From Azohydromonas australica DSM 1124 (GTDB lineage Bacteria > Pseudomonadota > Gammaproteobacteria > Burkholderiales > Burkholderiaceae_C), in the NCBI RefSeq assembly GCF_000430725.1, contig NZ_AUMO01000055.1:9860-71706 (forward strand): a stretch of DNA of 61,847 nt, read 5' to 3'. Shown piece by piece: positions 36,969 through 46,297 of this stretch (position 1 is its first letter; each line of letters opens with the position of its first letter). The notes under the pieces are model-generated. The model saw only the letters and a list, made by a program, of their open reading frames with translations, made no database searches and was not told the DNA's origin. The position numbers were made by a program, and so were the translations under genes.

Positions 36969-37322
36969 ATGGAACACACCACTGCCCTTCCGGGGCCATG
37001 GCCCCGGGCCGCGGCCGACGCCACCTGCGAGCAGCTCGAGCGGGATCCGCGCTTCCAGGCGCTGCTGAGCAGCCGCCGGCGCTTCATCTGGGGACTGACC
37101 GCGCTGATGCTGGTTGTCTACTTCGGCTACATCCTCACGCTGGCCTACCGCCCCGATCTGCTGGGCGCGCGGCTCGTTGCATCGCAGCCCATGACCGTGG
37201 GCATCCCAATCGGGTTCGGCATGTTCGCCTTCACCTTCGCGCTGGTTGCGGTCTACGTGTACCGCGCCAACTCGGTGTACGACGCGATGATCCGCGACCT
37301 TCGCCAGGGAGCCGGCCAATGA
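36969..37322 (+). CDS. DUF485 inner-membrane protein (YjcH-like)
   Basis: 117 aa with GGAG upstream of the ATG (AGGAGAGAG). Two transmembrane segments ([20 protein letters not shown] and [20 protein letters not shown]) flank a short loop. This small family accompanies ActP-type sodium:solute symporters, as yjcH does actP in E. coli. The stop overlaps the symporter start (ATGA). Confidence 0.93.
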   Translation: MEHTTALPGPWPRAAADATCEQLERDPRFQALLSSRRRFIWGLTALMLVVYFGYILTLAYRPDLLGARLVASQPMTVGIPIGFGMFAFTFALVAVYVYRANSVYDAMIRDLRQGAGQ

Positions 37323-38968
37323 AACCCACCGCCCTGACACTCTGTGGCCTGCTCCTGTTGCCGCTGCCCGTGCTGGCGGCCGGCTCGACGGTGGGCCAAG
37401 GCCTCAACCTCACGGCCATCGGCATGTTTTCCGTATTCGTGCTGGCCACCCTGCTCATCACCCGCTGGGCGGCTCGCCGCAATCACAGCGTGGAGGACCA
37501 CTACGCGGCCGGCGGCAAGATCACGGCAATGCAAAACGGCTGGGCGATCGCGGGTGACTACATGTCGGCGGCTTCGCTGCTGGGCATCTCGGCACTGGTG
37601 TTCACCAGCGGCTACGACGGCCTGATCTACTCGATCGGCTTCCTCGCCAGCTGGCCGGTCATCCTGTTCCTGATCGCCGAGCCGCTGCGCAACCTGGGCC
37701 GCTACACGCTGGCCGACGTGGTGTCCTACCGGCTGCAGCGCACGCCCATCCGGACCTTCTCGGCGTCGAGCTCCATCGTGATCGTGCTGCTCTACCTGGT
37801 GTCGCAGATGGTGGGCGCGGGCAAGCTGGTGGAGCTGCTGTTCGGCCTAAGCTACACCACGGCCGTGGTGCTGGTGGGCGTGCTGATGATGGTCTACGTC
37901 TTCTTCGGCGGCATGCTGGCCACGACCTGGATCCAGATCATCAAGGCCGCGCTGCTGCTCACGGGATCCGTGTTCATGGCCTACATGGTGATGCAGCGCT
38001 TCGGCTTCAGCCTCAACGCCCTGTTCAGCGAGGCGGTGGCAACGCACAAGCTGCATGAAGCCATCATGCGCCCCGGCGGCCTGGTCTCCGACCCCGTGTC
38101 GGCGGTATCGCTGGGGATGGCGCTGATCTTCGGCACGGCGGGCCTGCCACACATCCTCATGCGCTTCTTCACCGTGGGCAACGTGCAGGCCGCACGCAAG
38201 AGCATCCTGTACGCCACCGGCATCGTGGGCTTCAGCTATGCGCTGATCATCATCATCGGCTTCGGCACCATCGCCCTGGTCGCCAGCGATCCGCACTACC
38301 AGACCGGTCAGGGCGCCATCATCGGTGGCGTCAACATGGTCGCGGTGCACCTGGCCCATGCCGTTGGCGGCAACCTCTTCCTCGGCTTCATCTGTGCCGT
38401 GGCCTTCTCCACTATCCTGGCCGTCGTGGCGGGGCTGACACTGGCCGGGTCTTCCGCCGTGTCGCACGACCTCTACGTCAACGTGTTGCGCCGGGGCACG
38501 GCCACGGAACGCGAGGAGCTCTGGGTCTCCAGGGCCGCGACGGTTGGGCTGGGCGTGCTGGCCATCGTCCTGGGCATCCTGTTCGAGCACCAGACCATCG
38601 CCTTCATCGTGAGCCTGACCTTCTCCATCGCGGCAAGCTCCAACTTCCCCGTCCTCGCGCTGTCCATCTACTGGCGCGGACTGACGACGCGCGGCGCCGT
38701 GATCGGCGGCAGCCTGGGGCTGGTGAGCGCCGTGACGCTGACCATCCTGAGCCCGACGGTGTGGGTAAAGGTCCTCGGCCACGCGGCGCCCATCTATCCC
38801 TACGAGTATCCGGCGCTCTTCTCGATGCTGGTTGCATTCGCCGGGATCTACCTGTTCTCGGTGACGGACAAGTCTCAGCGCGCCAGGAATGAGCAGCGCG
38901 CCTACGCCAACCAGCTCGTGGCCAGCGAGCTGGGCATGAAAGCGGCAGCGGCTGCCCACAGCGCCTGA
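37319..38968 (+). CDS. Sodium:solute symporter, ActP-like
   Basis: 549 aa, the size of ActP, from the ATG at 37319 overlapping the DUF485 stop. A cleavable-type signal ([12 protein letters not shown]) is followed by about 13 transmembrane segments. SSS motifs include [36 protein letters not shown], the [12 protein letters not shown] segment and [20 protein letters not shown]. ActP imports acetate and similar monocarboxylates; in this catabolic operon the substrate may instead be the aromatic acid or its breakdown product. Confidence 0.92.
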   Translation: MKPTALTLCGLLLLPLPVLAAGSTVGQGLNLTAIGMFSVFVLATLLITRWAARRNHSVEDHYAAGGKITAMQNGWAIAGDYMSAASLLGISALVFTSGYDGLIYSIGFLASWPVILFLIAEPLRNLGRYTLADVVSYRLQRTPIRTFSASSSIVIVLLYLVSQMVGAGKLVELLFGLSYTTAVVLVGVLMMVYVFFGGMLATTWIQIIKAALLLTGSVFMAYMVMQRFGFSLNALFSEAVATHKLHEAIMRPGGLVSDPVSAVSLGMALIFGTAGLPHILMRFFTVGNVQAARKSILYATGIVGFSYALIIIIGFGTIALVASDPHYQTGQGAIIGGVNMVAVHLAHAVGGNLFLGFICAVAFSTILAVVAGLTLAGSSAVSHDLYVNVLRRGTATEREELWVSRAATVGLGVLAIVLGILFEHQTIAFIVSLTFSIAASSNFPVLALSIYWRGLTTRGAVIGGSLGLVSAVTLTILSPTVWVKVLGHAAPIYPYEYPALFSMLVAFAGIYLFSVTDKSQRARNEQRAYANQLVASELGMKAAAAAHSA

Positions 38969-38983
38969 CCCTCGCCAACGGCA

Positions 38984-39018
38984 ACGCCCCCAGGTGTTTT
39001 GGAAACGCCTGGGGGCGT
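38984..39018 (+). terminator. Strong stem-loop after symporter gene
   Basis: ACGCCCCCAGG (38984-38994) pairs perfectly with CCTGGGGGCGT (39008-39018), and inside it GTTT pairs with AAAC after one mismatch, leaving a three-base loop. A stable hairpin 16 bases after the stop, without a T-run. Confidence 0.75.
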
Positions 39019-39171
39019 GACCCGTTGCAGGAATTCCTCCGGTTCCCCAGGCAAGGCCCGGCAGGACAAGTGGGCGCATCGAACCTACAATTTATCGACT
39101 GACCGGTAGAGCACGGCACCGGGACGCCTTGTGGTATCGGCGGCAATGGCAGGGATCCAGTGGAGAATGCG

Positions 39172-39894
39172 ATGGACACAAAGGCGGATACGCAACCTCG
39201 GCCCAGGCAGCGCCTGCAACCGCAGGAGCGCGAGCAGCAGATCGTCGCCAAGGCCATCGAGCATTTCACCCGCTACGGCTTCTCAGGCAGTACACGGGAG
39301 CTTGCCAAGGAACTGGGTGTGACCCAGCCCTTGCTTTATCGCTACTTCGAAAGCAAGGAAGCGCTGATCGACAGGGTCTACAGCGAAGTGTTCAAGTGGC
39401 GGCGCGAGTGGGAGCAGCTGATCGCCGACCGCAGCATGGGACTGACCGAGCGCCTGTACGCCTTTTACCTTGACTACGCGTCGGTCATCCTGCGCGAGGA
39501 GTGGATCCGGATCTTCATCTTTTCGGGTCTCACGCGCGAGGGGATCAACATCAAGTACCTTGACAAGCTGCGCAGCCGGATCTTCCTTCCGGTACTGGCC
39601 GAGGTACGGGCGGAGTTCAACGTTGACGAGCCGCGCGGCGAGGCCGAGCAGGAAGCCGAGATCGAGATGATCTGGAGCCTGCACGCGGCCATCTTCTACC
39701 TTGGCGTGCGCAAGTGGGTGTACGGGCTGCCTGTGCCGGAGGATCTCCAGGCCGTCATCGAGCAGAAGGTTGACATGTTCCTGCACGGAGCACCGGCGGC
39801 AATGCGCAAGCTGCGCCAGGCGCGCGCCACGGCGCAGCCTCCTGCAGCCAAGCGCGCAGGCGATGGAAAGGCCGGCCGCGCGCGACAGCGTTGA
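39172..39894 (+). CDS. TetR/AcrR-family regulator
   Basis: 240 aa from the ATG at 39172, with GGAG six bases upstream. The N-terminal HTH is canonical (IVAKAIEHFTRYGFSGSTRE, LAKELGVTQPLLYRYFESKE), followed by an all-helical ligand domain and a basic Lys/Arg-rich tail. It follows the VOC-monooxygenase-symporter operon on the same strand but after a strong terminator, so it has its own promoter. It is the likely repressor of that operon. Confidence 0.92.
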   Translation: MDTKADTQPRPRQRLQPQEREQQIVAKAIEHFTRYGFSGSTRELAKELGVTQPLLYRYFESKEALIDRVYSEVFKWRREWEQLIADRSMGLTERLYAFYLDYASVILREEWIRIFIFSGLTREGINIKYLDKLRSRIFLPVLAEVRAEFNVDEPRGEAEQEAEIEMIWSLHAAIFYLGVRKWVYGLPVPEDLQAVIEQKVDMFLHGAPAAMRKLRQARATAQPPAAKRAGDGKAGRARQR

Positions 39895-39974
39895 CCCTGG
39901 AGAGGCCGTTGAGCTTGAGCATGGTGTTTCCCTCCATGGAAGCCGCCACTGCGGCAAAGCAGTGGCCGCGACAT

Positions 39975-40565
39975 CGAACTGCTGCCGCACCGCCCTTGCA
40001 CTGCTCGCGCTCACCGTCAACGCCTTCGCCATAGGAACGACGGAATTCGTCATCGTCGGCCCCATCCCGACCATCGCCGCCGACCTCCAGGCCAGCCTGC
40101 CCTCGGCCGGCCTGCTGGTCAGCCTCTACGCGCTGGGCGTCGCCATCGGCGCGCCCGTGCTCACTGCCCTCACCGGGCGCCTGCCGCGCAAGACGCTGCT
40201 GGCGCTGATGGCGCTGTTCACGGCGGGCAACCTGCTCGCGTGGCAGGCGCGGGGCTACGAATCGCTGGTCCTGGCGCGGGTGCTCACCGGGCTGGCGCAC
40301 GGCGTGTTCTTCTCCATCGGCTCGACCATCGCCACCATGTTCACCGGACTGACGGTGGCGCTGGTCACCGGCGTGCCGCTGGGCACCTTCATCGGCCAGC
40401 ACTTCGGCTGGCGCGAGACCTTCCTGGCCGTCGCCGCGCTGGGCCTGCTGGCCAGCCTGCGCGCCGTGCCGCGCGGCATCCGGCATGCGCCGCCGGCCTC
40501 GCTGCGCAGCCAGGCCCGGGTGCTGGCGCAGCCGCGGCTGCTGCGGGTGTACGCGAAGTCCCCCT
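39975..40565 (+). pseudogene. Fossil of a DHA1-type MFS transporter
   Basis: LALLALTVNAFAIGTTEFVI, PTIAADLQASLPSAGLLVSL and VLARVLTGLAHGVFFSIGST are classic DHA1 (AraJ/YdhP-like) sequence. But the start region is disrupted, a block of about 14 residues is missing after GSTIAT, another gap precedes VPRGIRHAPP, and the frame runs into unrelated DNA after LLRVYAKS. Only the first five or six transmembrane segments remain. The right end abuts the TnpB fossil. Confidence 0.8.
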
Positions 40566-40627
40566 TCGCTGATCGCAGAGAAGCATTGACGTCCACCCCG
40601 CTCTTCCCGCTGTTTGCGCGGCGAGCG

Positions 40628-41030
40628 TCAGCGAGAGGGCGGGATGGATGTCAAAACGGTGGCATTACGCAGCTCTCCCGATAGGGAACGCGACTGGCGC
40701 AAGCGCAGCCATCCCAGCTTGGGCGGCTTCACGCGGGCGCTAGCCTGATCCAGCGCAAACTGCCTGGGATCGGGAAAGCGTAGGCCCGGCTCCAACCCGC
40801 GCAGTGTCTGCTGTAGGAGGTGGATAGGTGTCTCGGCCAGCCAAGCCGTCTCAGGAACGTGGCGCCATTCGGTGAGCCATCGGCACATGGCCACGTAGGG
40901 CGAGAACTTCTTCCCCGCCTCGTGCCGGCGGCGCTGCTCGGCAATGGCGGCATTCCAGACCCAGCGGCACGATCAACCGCTCGATACCCGGCCTGGTACG
41001 CAACTGGAAGCGAAACGCGTTGAGACCCAT
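40628..41030 (-). pseudogene. Fossil of a TnpB (IS200/IS605 OrfB) gene, N-terminal part
   Basis: Starting at an ATG at 41030, MGLNAFRFQLRTRPGIERLI matches TnpB N termini. After a frame change near 40960 the text continues AAIAEQRRRHEAGKKFSPYV, AMCRWLTEWRHVPETAWLAE, TPIHLLQQTLRGLE and, after an internal deletion, FRFPDPRQFALDQASARVKP with LGWLRLRQSRS. The RuvC-like nuclease half is missing. It is a dead fragment of an RNA-guided transposon nuclease gene, and it marks the junction between the catabolic part and the plasmid replication region. Confidence 0.8.
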
Positions 41031-41203
41031 GAGGCCCCTTTTCCGGATACCGGCCGCCAACTCGGTGCATTTCGTATTGCGTGAGAAACGACTTGAATGC
41101 TGGATGTGGCGCGATCCTTCCTTGCCCTGAGCGACAGAGTTTGCCGCGCAAGCTGATCAGACCCACCTCAGAGATTGCTACCCGGAATTGCGTACGAAGC
41201 AGC

Positions 41204-42646
41204 TCAACCCAGCCCCAGTTCGGCCTGCGTGGATGCGTTCGGCTTCTTGGCCGCCTTCTTCTGCGCGTCGAGCACGTGCTTGCCGAAGGACTGCCGCAAC
41301 CGTTCGCTGGTCACCAGCTGCTCGTAGGGCACCTGGTCCTTGTCGAGCTGGAGCTGCGCGCGCAGCACCCTGAAGTGGGCCGTGCGCGTGAAGGAGGCCC
41401 AGAGATCCGTGCGCTGCCTGGCGTCGCACTTCAGGTACTGCCTGAAGCCCTCCTCGCCAGCGAGCTCGAACTCGCGGCGCAATGCTTCCGTCTGGGGGCC
41501 CTCCTCGCTGCTCGCGCGCTTGGCGACGGCACGAGGGGCCTTCGGGACAACGGCAGGAGCCGGCTTCACGACCGCGTCCGCGGCAAGTTCCGCCGTCGGC
41601 ACAGTCCAGCCCTCCTCCAGCGCCTTCATGAACAGCCGTCCCGGGAACTGAACCTTCTTGCCGCGGCCGTGGTTGGCCATGCGGTGGCGCACGAAGTCGA
41701 TGGCAGCCTGTAGCCGCTCGGGCGTGTACTTCTCGGAGTTCGCCGTGATGGCCTGGAAATCGACGGCGCCGATGCCGAACTCGCCGCGCAGCGTGTCGTA
41801 GATGGTCTTGCGGGCTTCCGTTTGGTGCATTGACTGCACGACCATCGCCCCCTCCTGCTCCCGGAAGACGAAGCGGATGTGGGAGATCTTTTTGGAGCCC
41901 GGGACGTTCTTGGTTTCGTACTCGACGTACAGGTCGGAGAGCTCGTTGATCTGCTGAACGGCGACCCCCAGGGCGACGCGGCGGAACTCCTTGAACTCGT
42001 CCATGTACTTCGAGTCCTTCGCATCCAGCCAGACGCGCGCCTCCTGCAGCGTCAGCCACTCGGTGGGCGAGCCGCGGTAGGCAATGGACTTGAGCTTCTC
42101 GTACAGGGCGTGCGCGAAGCTCGACTTGAAGCTCGACGTCGTGCGCAGCGACAGGAACGTGTAGCCGCGCGGGTCCTTGTGCAGCTTGCGGATGGCCGGG
42201 TCGAACTTGAAGTACACGCGGCCGTTGGCAACGCCTACCAGGCCCACCAGCGGGATGGAGACGAATTCCGGATTGCCGCCCTGCCCGTCAGGCCGCTCGC
42301 GCATGACGACCACGCTGGTCTTCTGGGTCTCGCGCAGGGACTTGACGAGCTGCTGGTGGTTGCGGCTCGCGTAGTTGATGAGGAACTTGAACAGGTCGAC
42401 GTCGCAGTCGAACTCCAGCTGCTCCAGCGGCGCGTTGCACGCCAGGTAGTTCATCACGTTGAGACCGCGGCGGGCCAGCACCCCGACCCCGGAGATGTCG
42501 ACGAAGACGTTGTTCTTCGGAAACGCGATGTCGCTTTCGGCATCGGCGATGGTGGCGGTACGCCCCTTGCGGCCAATGGTCTCCTCGAAGAGAAGCAGCG
42601 CGTACTGCTCGCCGACTACGTCCCCGGCAGGCGTGATCTCGGCCAT
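41204..42646 (-). CDS. Plasmid replication initiator protein (Rep_3/RepB-like)
   Basis: About 480 aa from the ATG at 42646; a TTG 16 codons upstream is less likely. The central part has the double winged-helix layout of iteron-binding initiators: RETQKTSVVVMRERP, FVSIPLVGLVGVANGRVYFK, FAHALYEKLKSIAYRGSPTE and EFRRVALGVAVQQINELSDL. The C-terminal third is a helical extension with Ala/Pro linkers. It is preceded by many 20-base iteron-like repeats and an AT-rich patch, the expected upstream origin. It would bind the iterons, open the AT-rich DNA and load helicase. Confidence 0.85.
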   Translation of the reverse strand: MAEITPAGDVVGEQYALLLFEETIGRKGRTATIADAESDIAFPKNNVFVDISGVGVLARRGLNVMNYLACNAPLEQLEFDCDVDLFKFLINYASRNHQQLVKSLRETQKTSVVVMRERPDGQGGNPEFVSIPLVGLVGVANGRVYFKFDPAIRKLHKDPRGYTFLSLRTTSSFKSSFAHALYEKLKSIAYRGSPTEWLTLQEARVWLDAKDSKYMDEFKEFRRVALGVAVQQINELSDLYVEYETKNVPGSKKISHIRFVFREQEGAMVVQSMHQTEARKTIYDTLRGEFGIGAVDFQAITANSEKYTPERLQAAIDFVRHRMANHGRGKKVQFPGRLFMKALEEGWTVPTAELAADAVVKPAPAVVPKAPRAVAKRASSEEGPQTEALRREFELAGEEGFRQYLKCDARQRTDLWASFTRTAHFRVLRAQLQLDKDQVPYEQLVTSERLRQSFGKHVLDAQKKAAKKPNASTQAELGLG

Positions 42647-42823
42647 GACACTCAACGGCTCGAAAGTGGTAGTAGGCCGCGAGGCTAGGGACAAAGTGGG
42701 AACCGGTCAACAGCAACCATCACTTTGCCCATTGAAACAACACCGGCCTTCAGGCGCAGGCGATGCCGCAGAGGTGTCCCGGCCCCTGGCCGCGGTGACC
42801 GGCAGCGCCAGCCGGTATGCCCC

Positions 42824-43041
42824 GCACACAAGAGCCCACCTTGATGTGGACAACCATGAAAAGCTCAGTGCTGTCAGCCGTTTAACTGCGCGCGCACAGA
42901 AAGCACCACCTTGCACAGAAGCACCCACTTTGGTGCACAGAAAGTCCCACTTTCCTTTTCACAGAAGAACCCACCTTGCCCGGTTATCCACCACAGAAGA
43001 GCCCACCTTGCCTTCAAATCCGCACAGATACACCCACTTTT
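42824..43041. repeat. Iteron array, class A (seven direct copies), near rep
   Basis: Seven direct 20-mers with consensus GCACAGAARNNCCCACYTTG start at 42824, 42894, 42913, 42935, 42959, 42991 and 43022. Intervals are 70, 19, 22, 24, 32 and 31 bases. The 5' CACAGA and 3' CCCACYTT blocks are fixed while the middle varies. A near-perfect DnaA box (TTATCCACC) lies at 42984-42992. This is the likely core of the origin for the adjacent Rep protein. Confidence 0.85.
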
Positions 43042-43125
43042 CCTCTCGCAAGTCTTTGATTTATAAAGAATTTTTGACCTCTGAAATGCTGGCTTGCTAT
43101 TAAATATGCTTGCTTGCTACTCGAA
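43042..43125. other. AT-rich patch, probable DNA unwinding element
   Basis: Immediately beyond the last class A iteron the sequence becomes AT-rich (TTTGATTTATAAAGAATTTTTG, about 43054-43075, and TATTAAATATG near 43099), unlike the GC-rich surroundings. Short direct repeats TGCTTGCT follow. Position and composition fit the unwinding element of an iteron origin. Confidence 0.65.
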
Positions 43126-43392
43126 TCTCGCCTTGCGACAAATGCGGACACTGGACCCGTCATGCGGAGACGGCCCGGTACAGACTGCTTGCACCGAGGA
43201 TGCGCCTGCAGGTTGAACGGCGACGGCAACTGGCAGGCTGCAGGAATATGGCTGACCAGGAGGAGGGAAGAGTTCCGCGTGGCTGGCAGACGGCAAGATT
43301 GGCTGCGCTGAGCCCGCCAGGGCCATAGGCGTGCCGTGCAAACACGCAATCACTGCGCTCAGGGCATGGTCTCGGAAGCCTTTGCCCAGGGC

Positions 43393-43455
43393 CAAGGTGG
43401 GCTTCTCTGTGCGAGAGCAGCTCACAGCCCAGGGGCAAGGTGGGATGTTCGGTGT
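43393..43455. repeat. Two inverted iteron-like copies
   Basis: CAAGGTGGGCTTCTCTGTGC (43393-43412) is a class A iteron in opposite orientation; CAAGGTGGGATGTTCGGTGT (43436-43455) is a weaker one. Inverted copies in such plasmids often serve handcuffing or autoregulation. Confidence 0.65.
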
Positions 43456-43508
43456 CCTGGGCGCGCGGTGGCTTTAGCGGTGGTGCCCCGATCACCGGAC
43501 TCTTCTCT

Positions 43509-44011
43509 GCACAGTCAGTACCACCTTGCCTTGGCAGGCCCCGTCCACAGGGGGCTGCTCAGGCCAAGGCGTGTACCCAACCGCACCGATCCGGCGCCTG
43601 CCGCACATTCAGTACCACTTTGACCGATAGGCGCGGCCCGTCTGTCGAGGAGCGGCCGAGCCTCGGCGTGGGTTTGCCCGCGACTCTCAAGACATGCCGC
43701 ACAGTCAGTACCACCTTGATAGGCTACACGCACTGCAGCGCTGCCGAGCGCACGCGATCCGGCGGGACGCAGTGTGCTGCACAGTCAGTACCACTTTTCC
43801 TCGGGCAACCCCACGCATTGAGGTCCAGCTGAACAAACGGCACGCGCCCGCAGAAGGCTCTCCTGACCCCTGTCGCACAGTTGGTACCACTTTGCTCCGG
43901 TCACCGGATCAACGGAGCTTGGCGCGGACAGCTTCGGCTACTCGGGCGGGAGCGCTGTCGAGCGCCTTTCGACCTCTCGTCCTGGGCTTCCGCACATTCA
44001 GTACCACTTTG
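43509..44011. repeat. Iteron-like array, class B (six copies, about 96-base period)
   Basis: Six direct 20-mers with consensus GCACAKTCAGTACCACYTTG start at 43509, 43603, 43699, 43779, 43875 and 43992. Intervals are 94, 96, 80, 96 and 117 bases, about nine helical turns, with unrelated sequence between copies. They share GCACA and CCACYTTG with class A but have a fixed TCAGTA core. No gene lies in the array. It could bind Rep at a second affinity or another protein such as a partition or copy-control factor. Confidence 0.8.
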
Positions 44012-44127
44012 CCCGGCCAGGGATGGCGACTGCCGTACTGCGGTCATTCGCACCGGGGAGGCGTAGCCGGCACGTGAAAACGCTGGTTGCGACCAGTTGC
44101 TGTTCTGCCGCTCTTAGAACTGCAATC

Positions 44128-44307
44128 CAAAGTGGGCGTTTCTGTGCGTCTGGTTATCGAGACCGGTTACCGAGCTCCAAAGTGGGTTCTTCTGTGCTGG
44201 AAAGGTCTCACGCCTGTGCTACCAAACGACCCGCGCCTTAGACAGGTGGTTTCATTGGCTGTCGCGCCGGTGCTGGCGAGGCCTGCCGCACAGTTTGTCC
44301 CACCTTG
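44128..44307. repeat. Outlying class A-like iterons (two inverted, one direct)
   Basis: CAAAGTGGGCGTTTCTGTGC (44128-44147) and CAAAGTGGGTTCTTCTGTGC (44178-44197) are inverted, 50 bases apart; GCACAGTTTGTCCCACCTTG (44288-44307) is direct and mixes class A and class B features. They close the repeat field about 1.5 kb from its start. Confidence 0.7.
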
Positions 44308-44952
44308 CCTCAGGCCGCCTGGCAAGACCTCTCCAGACCGCTCTGAGGCCGGGCCGTTAGGAATACAGGCCCGGCGGCCGCTTCGTGTCCGCTCCTGCCA
44401 ACACGAAGAAGGGGCTGCCGGGCCTCCAGGAAGGCCGGGGAGCGGGTTTCACTTGAAAAGTCAGGGGAGCGGCACCGGCCAACGCTTTCCCGGGCTTCCT
44501 GAGCCCCCTGTGGCGACGCTGGAGGGGTGGATGGTCCAGCAAGGACTGCCGGGGGAGTGTTTGGCTGATTCCGGCGGCAAGGTTGTTAGTTTTCGGTCTG
44601 GCGAGACTTGATCTTGATCGCTCTGCAGTGCAGGGTGGTTTCGTGCCCGAAGACCTGCCCCCGCTTCCCGAAACGCCGTCACCCGAACTCCCCAGGCCTT
44701 TGCTCCTGGTCTATGTCTGGCGCGGCGACAAGTTCGATGAAATCGGAAGCGGCGAAACGCAGGGCACCGGCCACCCGGTCGGGCTCCATCTTGGCGCGGA
44801 CAAAAGTGATGGATCGAGCTGCGGGGCCTCGATCCCGCCGTCTATCCCGGCCAGCAACGCTCCGGGCTGGGCGATCCTGAGCCAACTTATCTGGCGTTCT
44901 TTGGTGGTGCGTGTGCGGGTCACGTTCAGCACGCCAGCTTTCTCAGTGCGCG
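44308..44952. other. Gene-poor stretch beyond the iteron field
   Basis: 645 bases with no gene I can support. Short frames on both strands lack domain signs; the minus-strand 36-codon frame MEPDRVAGALRFAASDFIEL is the most protein-like, but isolated. Confidence 0.4.
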
Positions 44953-45010
44953 CATGACCACTCACGCCGCCTCACGCGCCGATGGCGCGTAGGCGGCGGG
45001 AGTGGTCATG
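44953..45010. repeat. 58-base near-perfect inverted repeat
   Basis: Arms CATGACCACTC (44953-44963) and GAGTGGTCATG (45000-45010), then CGCCGCCT with AGGCGGCG, then ACGCGCC with GGCGCGT, pair around a GAT loop. In all, 26 base pairs form with one bulge and one mismatch. It is followed at once by the broken DMT transporter, whose ATG is in the right arm. It may be a terminator-like hairpin, a protein target or a mobile-element relic. Confidence 0.85.
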
Positions 45011-45375
45011 GAGCCTCGATTGGAACGGACGACGTGTGGCTGGTTGAACGGCCTGGCCGGTGTATTGGTTTTCAGCGGCTCGCTGCCGGCAACCCGAGGG
45101 GCCGTGGCGGACTTCCACCCGGTCTTCCTCACCGGCGCGCGGGCCGTGCTGGCCGCGCTGCTGGGCACCGGCTTGCTGCTCGCAGGGCGCCAGCGCCGCC
45201 CGGCCCGGCCCGGCAGGAGCTTGTCCCCCTGGCAGTGGTGGCTTTCGGCTGTGTCGTCGCCTTCCCGCTGTTCACAGCTCTGGCCTTGCAGCGCATCACG
45301 GCGGCACCTGCCAGCGTGTTCGTTGGCGCCCTGCCGCTTGGCCACTACCGTCTTTGCGGTGCTTGATGCAGGCCG
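45008..45375 (+). pseudogene. Fossil of an EamA/DMT-family transporter
   Basis: From the ATG at 45008 the text MEPRLERTTCGWLNGLAGVL, VFSGSLPATRGAVADFHPVF is a DMT start. After a frame change near 45210 it continues LVPLAVVAFGCVVAFPLF, TALALQRITAAPASVFVGAL, and after another near 45345 LATTVFAVLDAG. Nothing of the remaining eight or so segments follows. The gene is broken by at least two frameshifts and a truncation. Confidence 0.75.
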
Positions 45376-46084
45376 CCATCGTAGCCTGCGCTGCCCGGTA
45401 CTGCGTCAGTCCTCAAGTGCTGCGGGCCGCACCCATGCGACCGGAGCCCCGAGCGGAAACAGGGCCCGGAACGGGGGACGTTGCGCTTCAGCGCCGTGTT
45501 TCGAGCTGCGTGACCTTGGCCTGTGCCTCGTCGACGTCCCGATGCATCTGCTCAAGGTACCGGCCACGCTCCTCGCCTTGCCATTCGGCCGGCTAGAAGG
45601 TATCCAGCGAATGGCGTGCGCTCGCGTGGAGCGTCCCGGTGCGGCGCTTCATCAGCGAGCGGTCGGGAAGGCAGCTGGCCGGAGCAGGAAGGCTTCGACG
45701 TCGCGCAGCGTCAGCGGAAAGACCGGCTTGACGTCGCGTACCAGCAGCCTGAACAGCGACAGCCGCAGTTCCTGCGCGCCGGCGGCAACCTCGTCGTTGA
45801 AGGTCAACAGCGCCACGGGCCGGCCCCTGGCGTCGTCCATCCCGCCCCGGGACACCATGCCACATTGCAAATGGTGTCGCTGCCGTGGGCAAGGCAGGTG
45901 GAGCTTTGGGCCCTGGTGGGGCCCGAACGTCCTGTGTAAATGGATGGTGGCCGCATGCGCGCAGTGCGCGTCACCAGGCATTGCCAAGCCTGGGTGGCTT
46001 GAGCTGTCAGCCGAGATGTTGTTGAGTTGACAACAGCCGGTGGCCGCGTGCCGATGCAGCCGACGCACGCACGGGGTTTACTCC
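45376..46084 (-). pseudogene. Broken gene of unknown function (about 45487-45858)
   Basis: On the minus strand a coherent protein can be pieced together: MVSRGGMDDARGRPVALLTF, NDEVAAGAQELRLSLFRLLV, RDVKPVFPLTLRDVEAFLL. Then, after a frame change, SLMKRRTGTLHASARHSLD, an in-frame stop, and PAEWQGEERGRYLEQMHRDV with DEAQAKVTQLETRR. The last part looks like a coiled coil. I do not recognise the family. The rest of the interval shows nothing. Confidence 0.45.
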
Positions 46085-46258
46085 TTATGCAGGAAAAGCG
46101 CTGCGCAGCTTGCGTCCAACCACCTCGCCACGCGGCCCGCGGGAGGCCTGGGCAAGCACTCCGCGCAGACCGTTCAGCACCTGGGTGAAGACTTCGGCCG
46201 CGACCACGGCACCCCGCGGCGCGGTGCGGCTGTAGGCGGAGACTGTGATGGTGGTCAT
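46085..46258 (-). CDS. Small hypothetical protein with own promoter
   Basis: 57 aa from the ATG at 46258 (MTTITVSAYSRTAPRGAVVA and VFTQVLNGLRGVLAQASRGP), with AAGG about seven bases upstream. The support comes mainly from the promoter just upstream. The size and basic helix resemble DUF1127-like small proteins, but the arginine pattern is not convincing, so I leave the function open. Confidence 0.5.
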   Translation of the reverse strand: MTTITVSAYSRTAPRGAVVAAEVFTQVLNGLRGVLAQASRGPRGEVVGRKLRSAFPA

Positions 46259-46297
46259 GTGGAGCCTTTTGGAAACTTCAGAACTTCGATGCACTGA

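Noticed and set aside
35607..37340. 577-codon minus-strand frame
   Set aside because: Antisense shadow of the FAD monooxygenase and DUF485 genes.
43509..44011. CRISPR-like array of 20-base repeats
   Set aside because: Repeats are short, degenerate, spaced 80-117 bases apart with uneven gaps, share half-sites with iterons next to rep, and no cas genes are present.
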